From assembly GCA_002328035.1 (NCBI GenBank), contig DCVL01000033.1, forward strand, positions 1 to 64,000: a DNA stretch of 64,000 bases. Reading direction: 5' to 3'. Positions 1-6,524 of the stretch are shown one piece after another. Under the pieces are notes generated by a model. The model searched no databases, was not told the DNA's origin, and saw only the letters and a list, made by a program, of their open reading frames with translations. This stretch comes from Geobacter sp. UBA2189 (lineage in GTDB: Bacteria > Desulfobacterota > Desulfuromonadia > Geobacterales > Pseudopelobacteraceae). The translations under genes and the position numbers were made by a program. The first letter of the stretch is position 1. Every line of letters begins with the position of its first letter.

Positions 1-108
1 GAGCGCCCGTCCTATGCGGACGGGCGAGGATTGAAACTCGTTTACGGCCATAAGATCGGCAACAGTAGATTGAGCGCCCGTCCCATGCGGACGGGCGAGG
101 AACGAAAC
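1..108 (+). CRISPR. Leader-distal end of a CRISPR array (two repeats, one spacer)
   Basis: Two 37-base repeats at 1-37 and 72-108 enclose a 34-base spacer at 38-71. The repeat has an inverted core, cgcccgtc/gacgggcg, and the first copy ends in attgaaac, the usual 3' tag of type I/III repeats, so the array reads on the plus strand. The second copy ends in aacgaaac, a decay typical of the terminal repeat farthest from the leader. The array therefore continues to the left of the window, where leader and cas genes would be expected; none are in the window. The subtype cannot be set from the repeat alone. Confidence 0.85.
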
Positions 109-218
109 TACTTTGCGCTCAAGTTTGTATCCCATGGTTTGTTTTCCGGGGCTTAACCGCACCGGCCTCATTGAAGGCACGCCTAATCGGAATTATAGAT
201 TTAACGTAGTAACAATTA

Positions 219-247
219 TTGACTCTCATATTTTTTGTTGGTACATT
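219..247 (+). promoter_or_regulatory. Candidate promoter of brnTA
   Basis: ttgact at 219-224 and tacatt at 242-247 are 17 bases apart. The predicted transcription start falls on or next to the brnT ATG at 254, and there is no Shine-Dalgarno sequence before that ATG, so brnT may be translated from a leaderless or near-leaderless mRNA. Confidence 0.4.
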
Positions 248-253
248 TAATCT

Positions 254-526
254 ATGCTCATCGAATTTGACTCGACCAAACGCCAGAGAACACTTGAAGA
301 ACGCAGAATTGACTTCTGCGATGCTCCAAAAGTCTTCAAAGGCATGCACTTTACCGCACCAGACGACAGAATGGACTACGGCGAGCCGCGTTTCTTCACT
401 GTTGGCTTGTTGCAAGAGCGGGTTGTGGTGGTGGTTTGGACAACAAGAAGAGATGCGCGCAGAATTATTTCCATGAGGTACGCAAATGAGCGCGAAATCA
501 GCCGCTACAAAAAACACCTGGGTTGA
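254..526 (+). CDS. brnT: BrnT-family ribonuclease toxin
   Basis: A 90-residue protein with the BrnT layout: an N-terminal FDSTKRQRTLEER helix, DFCDAPKVF, a central beta-rich part and a C-terminal RRIISMRYANEREISRY. BrnT toxins are RelE-fold ribonucleases that stop translation and are held by BrnA. The last 41 bases overlap brnA, as expected for a coupled toxin-antitoxin operon. It lies between the last regular CRISPR repeat and an isolated decayed repeat, so it may have inserted into or beside the array. An internal ATG at 219 in another frame gives nothing recognisable. The family call is made from motif pattern only. Confidence 0.85.
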   Translation: MLIEFDSTKRQRTLEERRIDFCDAPKVFKGMHFTAPDDRMDYGEPRFFTVGLLQERVVVVVWTTRRDARRIISMRYANEREISRYKKHLG

Positions 527-761
527 CCCTGACGATGCACCGGAATTGACGGATGCCTGGTTTGAAAAGGCAGACCTTCATAAAGGCTCTAAACTTGTCA
601 GGCGCGGTCGGCCAGTGGGTAGCACAAAAGCATCAACCACACTACGCTTTGACGTCGACATTCTGGAGGCATTCAGGGCTACCGGCAAAGGCTGGCAGAC
701 CCGCATGAATAATGCTCTCCGTGACTGGCTCAAGAACCACTCGCCATCAACTAATCCCTAA
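486..761 (+). CDS. brnA: BrnA-family antitoxin
   Basis: A 91-residue protein with an N-terminal stretch of the WVDPDDAPELT type and a C-terminal ribbon-helix-helix region (GRPVGSTKASTTLRFD, then AFRATGKGWQTRMNNALRDWL). This is the usual BrnA arrangement: the N-terminal part clamps the toxin and the C-terminal part dimerises, binds the operon's operator and represses it. The ATG is preceded by gaggt at a good distance and lies inside brnT, which suggests translational coupling. Confidence 0.85.
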   Translation: MSAKSAATKNTWVDPDDAPELTDAWFEKADLHKGSKLVRRGRPVGSTKASTTLRFDVDILEAFRATGKGWQTRMNNALRDWLKNHSPSTNP

Positions 762-877
762 CGACCCAATCGACTCGGACTGACTTACTGTGCGCTAATT
801 ACGCTACTGCCCCCGCCAGTACGCCATGATTCATGTTAAACCTCTTAAAGCCACATTAGAGCATAAACGGCTCATCC

Positions 878-908
878 GAGCGCCCGTCCCATGCGGACGA
901 GCGAGGAT
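878..908 (+). repeat. Isolated, decayed CRISPR repeat
   Basis: Positions 878-908 match the first 31 bases of the array repeat except for one change (g to a at the 23rd base); the attgaaac end is replaced by unrelated sequence. It lies 769 bases beyond the last regular repeat, with brnTA in between. No second copy follows. It is either the old end of the array, cut off by an insertion, or a stray copy. Confidence 0.75.
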
Positions 909-920
909 AGAGGATAAAAA

Positions 921-950
921 TTGACACCATGCCTCCATTCTGCTACACAA
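921..950 (+). promoter_or_regulatory. Candidate sigma70-type promoter of the zinc-ribbon gene
   Basis: ttgaca at 921-926 is followed after 18 bases by cacaat at 945-950. The downstream gene begins at 1010 after an agggag ribosome-binding site. The -10 has two departures from consensus. Confidence 0.4.
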
Positions 951-1009
951 TACGCTGATTTTTCAGTCATTAAGGGCATATCACACCACCCACCGACAGG
1001 GAGCTGGCA

Positions 1010-2581
1010 ATGATTATTCAATGCGAACAATGCCGGACCAAATTCAAACTTGATGATGAGCGGATTTCAGATCGCGGTGTAAGGGTTCGTTGCGCCAAAT
1101 GCCGTAACGTCTTTACAGTGCATAAACCTGCTAAAGCCAAGGATGAGCTTCTCTCGGAAGATCTTTTAAAACCTTCAGAAACCTCCTTTGCCCCAACCAC
1201 CGGAATTCCTGTCGAATCTCTGGAGATCGATTCATCTACACCTGAGGCAAGACCTGACTCCCCGTTTGAGTTCACCGCACAACCTGAAACAACCGGCTCT
1301 GATCTCTCTTTCGATCTTGGCCAGACGGATGCTTCAACTGGACTCAATCTCGATTTTGGTGATTCTACACTTACAGCAGAACCGGCTACACCAACACCTG
1401 TTACCTTCGATTTTGGTGAAAAGACACTGGTTATCCCACCTAAACAGCAACCAGAACCAGCTACAGAGATCGATTTTGACTTTGGTGCGCCAGTACCAAC
1501 CGAACAGCCACCTGAACAGGAAGGAGCGCTGTTTGACTTTGGCAACGCCAGTTCTCCAGTAGCAATCGACACCGCTTTGGGTGCAAATTTTGATCTTGGA
1601 ATTCAAGAGGCTGCAACTCCTTCTCCTGCTGACGCTGATTTTGATCTGGGTGGTTTTGATTTTGGTGATTCTGTACAGGCTGCCGATACTCCGGTTGTTA
1701 AGAAGGCCGGAGCAGCAGAATTTGATTTCAAATTCGATGATGCAAACAAGCAGGCAGATAGCACAGCATCCGACAACTTCGACCTGTCAGGCATTGATTT
1801 CAGCCAGCAAGAAACTTCCAAGCCTAAAAAATCTGCGGAAGTTGAATCCTTCAGCCTTGAAGCACTGGATCTGACATCAGAGAGCCCCGCTGTACCTGTA
1901 AATATTCAAACAGCTTCCACATCTGATATTTTTGCTCCGGTAGATGAGTCTCTCCTTGAAAAACAGGAAGTTACAGCTACCGATATTACCTTTGAGGCTC
2001 CAAAAGCTACAGAAGAGGCTCCACCGCTGGCAATCTCGTCCCGCCGCCGTCAGAGCACGGCATCTTCTGTTATTATTGTAGTGGTTGCAGTGATAGTCCT
2101 GGTGATTCTTGGCTACATAGCCTACAACTTCATCGGCGGTGCTTCAAAATCACCTGCGATGCTTGATAAGGGAGGCGTTCCCGCTGAGGAAGGGAAGATA
2201 ACTGTTCAGAATGTCAAAGCCTATTTCATTCCAAAGGCAGCTGCAGGAGAGCTTCTTGTAATAACAGGGGATGCCGTTAACGGCTTTACAAAACCACGCG
2301 CAGCTATACAGGTTAAAGGTGTTGTCTTTGGAGCCAATAACCAGGCGGTTGTCACAAAAACCGTTTATGCGGGCAATCAACTGACAAAAGAGCAGCTTAT
2401 GCAGATGCCTGCTGACAAGATTGAGGCTTCCATGAACAACCAGTTTGGAGATTCTTTGACCAATCTGGAACTGCAGCCGGGAAAAACAATACAATTCACA
2501 ATAGTAATTATTAACCCTCCGCCAGAAAGCAAGGAGTTCGCTGTTGAGCCGTTTGGCTCAACAGTAGCAGCCTCAAAATGA
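1010..2581 (+). CDS. MJ0042-type zinc-ribbon membrane protein with FDFG-rich linker
   Basis: A 523-residue protein. Residues 1-40 form an MJ0042/zinc_ribbon-type finger with C5, C8, C28 and C31. Residues 60-330 are acidic, Pro/Thr-rich and repeat short FDFG/FDLG/LDFG motifs about ten times. A single hydrophobic helix lies near 353-376, followed by a globular C-terminus of about 145 residues that resembles the DUF3426-type tails seen on such proteins. The likely topology is a cytoplasmic finger and linker with the C-terminal domain outside the membrane. Function is unknown; related proteins occur in Myxococcota and Geobacter. The start has an agggag site. It is monocistronic, with a strong terminator behind it. 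Confidence 0.75.
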   Translation: MIIQCEQCRTKFKLDDERISDRGVRVRCAKCRNVFTVHKPAKAKDELLSEDLLKPSETSFAPTTGIPVESLEIDSSTPEARPDSPFEFTAQPETTGSDLSFDLGQTDASTGLNLDFGDSTLTAEPATPTPVTFDFGEKTLVIPPKQQPEPATEIDFDFGAPVPTEQPPEQEGALFDFGNASSPVAIDTALGANFDLGIQEAATPSPADADFDLGGFDFGDSVQAADTPVVKKAGAAEFDFKFDDANKQADSTASDNFDLSGIDFSQQETSKPKKSAEVESFSLEALDLTSESPAVPVNIQTASTSDIFAPVDESLLEKQEVTATDITFEAPKATEEAPPLAISSRRRQSTASSVIIVVVAVIVLVILGYIAYNFIGGASKSPAMLDKGGVPAEEGKITVQNVKAYFIPKAAAGELLVITGDAVNGFTKPRAAIQVKGVVFGANNQAVVTKTVYAGNQLTKEQLMQMPADKIEASMNNQFGDSLTNLELQPGKTIQFTIVIINPPPESKEFAVEPFGSTVAASK

Positions 2582-2616
2582 TTCTTCAGTAAAATGAAAT
2601 TTTTTATAACAAAAGA

Positions 2617-2647
2617 GGGCTGTCCTGAATTGGTGGACAGCCCTTTT
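2617..2647. terminator. Rho-independent terminator between convergent genes
   Basis: A nine-base-pair GC-rich stem, gggctgtcc (2617-2625) with ggacagccc (2635-2643), followed by tttt. The opposite strand also has a T-rich run after the stem, so it can end both the zinc-ribbon gene and the hdr/flx/slyD operon. Confidence 0.85.
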
Positions 2648-2685
2648 CTTGTAATCAGTGGGAAAATGTTACAACTGCTCTATTA

Positions 2686-3183
2686 TCAGACGATCTCTAC
2701 CAGCTTTATCTCAAAAGTAAGATCCCTGCCTGCCAGGGGATGATTCGCATCAATGGTAACTGTACTCTCTGTAACTTCGGTTATCAGAACAGGAACAGAG
2801 TTGCCATCTTCCATAAGCACCTCAAGCTGCTCTCCCTCAACAGGATCTATTTCTCCTCCCAAATCCTTGCGATCCACAACTGCCACCATCTGTTCCTGAC
2901 GTGGCCCATATCCCTCATCGAATGGAATTGTAACGGTTACGCTCTCACCTACAGAAAGTCCGATTACCGCATTTTCAAAACCGGGTATTACATTACCAGC
3001 TCCAATTACGAATTCAAGAGGCTCTGAGGCGCAATAGCTTTCAGTCCCGCAACCGCCTGAACTGCTACAGTCACAACCGCAACATTCCGGTTCCCCGATC
3101 TCAGATGAATCAAAAACTGAACCATCCTGAAGACTCCCTGTATAATGAACCCTGACGGTATCTCCCTGTTTGGCGTGTGACAT
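2686..3183 (-). CDS. SlyD-like FKBP peptidyl-prolyl isomerase with cysteine-rich insert
   Basis: A 165-residue FKBP of the SlyD type: the start GDTVRVHYTGSLQDGSVFDSS, then FVIGAGNVIPGFENAVIGLSVGE split from it by an insert, the chaperone 'insert-in-flap' part around residues 85-135, and a final NHPLAGRDLTFEIKLVEI. Proline isomerase and chaperone activity are known for the family. The unusual part is residues 31-51, which contain six cysteines (34, 35, 37, 39, 45, 51); E. coli SlyD has its metal-binding cysteines and histidines at the C-terminus, which this protein lacks. It is the last gene of the hdr/flx operon, 24 bases after flxA, so a role in assembling those iron-sulfur flavoproteins is a reasonable inference. 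Confidence 0.85.
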   Translation of the reverse strand: MSHAKQGDTVRVHYTGSLQDGSVFDSSEIGEPECCGCDCSSSGGCGTESYCASEPLEFVIGAGNVIPGFENAVIGLSVGESVTVTIPFDEGYGPRQEQMVAVVDRKDLGGEIDPVEGEQLEVLMEDGNSVPVLITEVTESTVTIDANHPLAGRDLTFEIKLVEIV

Positions 3184-3207
3184 GTTAATATCCTTTCAAC
3201 CCTTTTA

Positions 3208-4053
3208 TTAATACTCCAGCGGCATCGCCTTAACCTGCTTTGCGGTAAAGACCGGTCCATCCTTACAGACGTAGACATTACCCACATTGCAGCGGCCACA
3301 CTTGCCCAGACCGCACTTCATTCGGTTTTCCAGGGTGGTATATATGGCTTCATCACTAAATCCCAGCTTTTCGAGCACCGGCAGTGTAAACTTAATCATA
3401 ACGGGAGGGCCACAAAGAAGAGCTATGCAGTTGTCCGATGATGGCGCAAGCTCATCAAGGACAGTCGGCACAAACCCCACCTTGCCGTCCCACTCGGGGC
3501 TGTTACCGCCAGGGTCAACGGTCTTGACCAGCTGTACATCACTGCGTTCTTCCCACTCCTTCAATTCACGCTTGTAGACCAGATCCGCTTCTGTTCTTGC
3601 GCCATAAACTATCGTAATATCCCCGAACTTGTCCCGCATATCAAGACAGTTCCAGATAAGTGTCCTTAAAGGGGGAAGAGCTATACCTCCGGTTATAAAT
3701 ATAAGATTCTTTCCATAGAACTGCTCTATCGGGAAAGAGTTGCCGTAGGGACCACGGATTCCCATGGTATCACCCACTTCAAGCTGACGCAGGGATTCCG
3801 TCACTCGGCCAACTGCCCTAAAGCAACACTCAATGTACCCCTTGCGGGTTGGTGACGAGGCGATACAGAAGGTAGACTCACCGGCTCCAAAGGCCGAATA
3901 CTCTGCAAACTGCCCAGCCCTGAAGCTGAAATTATCCCTAACCTGCTCATCCTGAAACACCAGCCGCAGGGTGCGGACATCCGGAGTTTCGTCAATGACC
4001 TCTTCAACTGTAGCCAGGTAAGGCAGGTATATATTCTTGTTTGAATCACACAT
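3208..4053 (-). CDS. flxA: FlxA-like FAD/NAD(P)-binding subunit
   Basis: A 281-residue protein of the ferredoxin-NADP reductase superfamily, the type also found as gamma subunit of Ni-Fe hydrogenases and as subunit B of anaerobic sulfite reductase. It has the FAD-binding FRAGQF and GESTFCIASSP region, the nucleotide-binding ITGGIALPPLRTL, and a C-terminal cysteine cluster (MKCGLGKCGRCNVGNVYVC) that binds a 2Fe-2S centre. In the Desulfovibrio FlxABCD-HdrABC complex this subunit oxidises NADH. The order here, hdrCBA-flxDCBA, matches that complex. It starts 15 bases after the flxB stop. Confidence 0.8.
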   Translation of the reverse strand: MCDSNKNIYLPYLATVEEVIDETPDVRTLRLVFQDEQVRDNFSFRAGQFAEYSAFGAGESTFCIASSPTRKGYIECCFRAVGRVTESLRQLEVGDTMGIRGPYGNSFPIEQFYGKNLIFITGGIALPPLRTLIWNCLDMRDKFGDITIVYGARTEADLVYKRELKEWEERSDVQLVKTVDPGGNSPEWDGKVGFVPTVLDELAPSSDNCIALLCGPPVMIKFTLPVLEKLGFSDEAIYTTLENRMKCGLGKCGRCNVGNVYVCKDGPVFTAKQVKAMPLEY

Positions 4054-4068
4054 AAAAGTCCTGTCAGC

Positions 4069-5073
4069 CTATTTTTTCTCTATCTCTTCCAGAATTCCGG
4101 CAATATCTATTCCAACCGGGCATACCCTTATACAACGCCCACAGCCGGTGCAGAGGTTCTGACCAAACTTGTCGTCATAATACTTGAACTTGTGCATTAT
4201 ACGGTTACGGTATCTTTTGGGCTGCAGGTCTCGCGGGTTATGACCGGAGGCATGGTTCGTGAACTTGGAGAAGCCGCAGGCATCCCAGAACTTACGTCGT
4301 TTTCCGCTCTTTTCGGTTCCTTCGTCAATGATATCAAAACAGTGGCAGGCAGGACAGACAAAGGCACAGGCTCCGCAGCCGACACAACGGGTTGCAATAC
4401 TATCCCAGGCTGGGTCTTCAAAGTGATCATCCAGCCAGCCCTTGATCTTCTTCAGGTCAAATGGTGTTGCCTCTGGTTGGGCCAAAGGAAGCGTCTTTGA
4501 GCCGTCAGGTTCAGTAAACCGATCTTTCCAGCTTTCAAGGAATAGAGCCCCCTTGTCAGTATGGCTCTCCACCAGAAAACCACCATTTACAAGATGACTG
4601 AACATAAGATCCGACCCTTTGGAGTCACCTGGAGACAGACCGACTGCGGTACAGAAACAGGCATCATCGGCAGATGTACAGGCCAGCCCTATAATGATTG
4701 TTCTGGATCGGCGTTCAAGATAGAACTGGTCTTTGTAGTCCCAGGAGAAGACAGAATCCAGCACCGGCATCGCCGCAGCATCACAGGGACGAACGCCAAT
4801 AAGCACCGTCTCTGGAAAACGGGAAGGTTCAATATCTTCAAGGTCGATCTGTTGACCATTTTTACGGTATTCAAGCAGATCTTCACAGATAGGGAAAAAT
4901 GCTTCCTTGGCAGAACGGCGAGGCTGTTCGTTAAAGACCAGATCGGATGCCGATGACAGCGGTTCGTAGAGCACCATAGCGCCTGACTGACGGGGGCCTA
5001 CAACCCGCTGCCCTTTCAGGAGCAGGCTGTCAATCAGTAACCGCAGGTTGGCTTCAGTTATCTGTTTCTGCAT
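4069..5073 (-). CDS. flxB: FlxB-like iron-sulfur subunit (sulfite reductase A / hydrogenase beta type)
   Basis: A 334-residue protein. The N-terminal 200 residues carry a domain found in anaerobic sulfite reductase subunit A and cytoplasmic hydrogenase beta subunits (IGVRPCDAAAM, IGLACTSADDACFCTA). The C-terminal part has two 4Fe-4S motifs, CVGCGACAFVCPAC and CTGCGRCIRVCPVGI. It probably passes electrons between the flavin subunit and the rest of the complex. Its family name fits its place in the operon; enzymatic role is inferred from Flx-Hdr complexes in sulfate reducers. Confidence 0.75.
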   Translation of the reverse strand: MQKQITEANLRLLIDSLLLKGQRVVGPRQSGAMVLYEPLSSASDLVFNEQPRRSAKEAFFPICEDLLEYRKNGQQIDLEDIEPSRFPETVLIGVRPCDAAAMPVLDSVFSWDYKDQFYLERRSRTIIIGLACTSADDACFCTAVGLSPGDSKGSDLMFSHLVNGGFLVESHTDKGALFLESWKDRFTEPDGSKTLPLAQPEATPFDLKKIKGWLDDHFEDPAWDSIATRCVGCGACAFVCPACHCFDIIDEGTEKSGKRRKFWDACGFSKFTNHASGHNPRDLQPKRYRNRIMHKFKYYDDKFGQNLCTGCGRCIRVCPVGIDIAGILEEIEKK

Positions 5074-5096
5074 AGTATTTGTCTTTCCCTGTAGCG

Positions 5097-6020
5097 CTAA
5101 CGGATAAACGATTCGTCATCATGCTCGTCATAACTGTTTAGAGGCCCTTTTTCTCTTACCTCAAAACCGGCTTCACTGTTAAACAGCTCTTTCATCTCCA
5201 TTGCCATCTTTCGGTTCAGCAGGTTAAGAGGTATATCCATCGGGCATACCCTCTCACATTCGGCACAGCCAACACAGCGACCGGCAAGATGGATTGCCCT
5301 TACAAGATGCCAGGAGAAATTCCCCGAAGGTCTGGGGCTCTGCTCAACCATCTGTGGACGGTTACGATCGCAGACACATTGCTCACAGTAGCAGAATGCA
5401 CAAACCTGACGGCAGGCGTAACATTTGATGCACTTGCTGAACTGTTCCTTCCAGAATTCCCACCTCTCAGAGGGGGTCATTGCCTCAAGCTTAGCAATCT
5501 TGTCGCTGTAAGTTGCCTCCATCTGGGGCATTGCCGCCAGTTCAACCGGAGGGACAAAATCGGCTCCCACCGGCATCCGATCGGTACACTCACGGCACTT
5601 GGCGGCTATTGTTTTTGTGTTCAGTTCGGTTGCAGGGTTAATAAGAGAGCCTAATACGCCGTTGCATGGAACCCCTATCAGATAGATATCTTCCCGCTTC
5701 AGTTGCGATTCTCCCAAGAGACCAACAACAGCCTTCAGATCGCAACCTTTAACGACAATCCCGATCTTTCCTGTCTTTGGAACATCCTTTTTGGACTTGG
5801 TCAGGTAAACCACAAGGTTGTTAAGGCATCCCTCCGAGAAGAACAGTTTTTCTGAATCATCGGGGTTGGTAATCAGTATCGGCTGGGTTGAACCTTTACG
5901 ACGGACATGGGTGTAGCCAATAACAGCTGAAACTGTTCCATCGGATAAAATCCGTTTTGCCTCGGTACGGATAGATTCAGTAATCCTGGTATAACCGGAT
6001 ATATCAATGGGCTGTGTCAT
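5097..6020 (-). CDS. flxC: FlxC-like iron-sulfur subunit
   Basis: A 307-residue protein with an N-terminal half resembling the F420-dehydrogenase/FrhB-type beta domain (VIGYTHVRRKG, VVKGCDLKAVVGLL, IGVPCNG) and a cysteine-rich C-terminal half: C-X2-C-X2-C-X3-C (CIKCYACRQVCAFC), CEQCVC, and CVGCAECERVCPMDIPL. It can hold at least two 4Fe-4S clusters. It follows flxD by three bases. In Flx-Hdr complexes this subunit is an electron carrier; no substrate can be read from the sequence. Confidence 0.75.
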   Translation of the reverse strand: MTQPIDISGYTRITESIRTEAKRILSDGTVSAVIGYTHVRRKGSTQPILITNPDDSEKLFFSEGCLNNLVVYLTKSKKDVPKTGKIGIVVKGCDLKAVVGLLGESQLKREDIYLIGVPCNGVLGSLINPATELNTKTIAAKCRECTDRMPVGADFVPPVELAAMPQMEATYSDKIAKLEAMTPSERWEFWKEQFSKCIKCYACRQVCAFCYCEQCVCDRNRPQMVEQSPRPSGNFSWHLVRAIHLAGRCVGCAECERVCPMDIPLNLLNRKMAMEMKELFNSEAGFEVREKGPLNSYDEHDDESFIR

Positions 6021-6023
6021 AAT

Positions 6024-6524
6024 TTACATTGCCTCATATATTTCCTGCAGATCCGGACTGTTCAGACCGCCAGACCACTGCTCTTCCAGAGCAAGATCCT
6101 TAAATTCAACCATCGGTCCCATAGTACGCACCCGCTCGGTCAGGTCGGTGACGACATCAACCCATTTGCCTCCTTCAGCTGCAGATACCCATGAGAACTG
6201 GATTCTGTTCAGGTCAACGCCGATAAACTCCAGCAGTTTGCGGAAGGCAGCAAACCGGCGTCTTGCATGATAGTTGCCTGAGATATAATGGCAGTCACCT
6301 GGATGGCAGCCAGATATAAGGATGCCATCAGCCCCCTGTTGAAACGCCTTGATTATAAAGACAGGATCAATCCGGCCTGTGCACGGGAACTTGAGTACAC
6401 GCACATTCGCCGGATATTGCATCCGGCTGGTTCCTGCAAGGTCTGCCCCCGCATATGTGCACCAGGTACATACAAAGGCGATTATTTTTGGTTCAAAGTC
6501 ATGTTTGGGTTTTTCTGTGTGCAT
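6024..6524 (-). CDS. flxD: FlxD / MvhD-like 2Fe-2S hydrogenase-delta subunit
   Basis: A 166-residue MvhD-type protein: IIAFVCTWCTYAGAD, VLKFPCTGRIDP, and ISGCHPGDCHY supply the five conserved cysteines that bind a 2Fe-2S cluster. In methanogens MvhD hands hydrogenase electrons to HdrA; in Flx-Hdr complexes FlxD is the corresponding bridge. Its ATG overlaps the hdrA stop codon (TAATG), showing tight coupling to its partner. Confidence 0.9.
   Translation of the reverse strand: MHTEKPKHDFEPKIIAFVCTWCTYAGADLAGTSRMQYPANVRVLKFPCTGRIDPVFIIKAFQQGADGILISGCHPGDCHYISGNYHARRRFAAFRKLLEFIGVDLNRIQFSWVSAAEGGKWVDVVTDLTERVRTMGPMVEFKDLALEEQWSGGLNSPDLQEIYEAM

Noticed and set aside
1018..1572. A 184-codon antisense frame in the zinc-ribbon gene
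   Set aside because: It is explained by the repetitive codons of the FDFG linker on the other strand.
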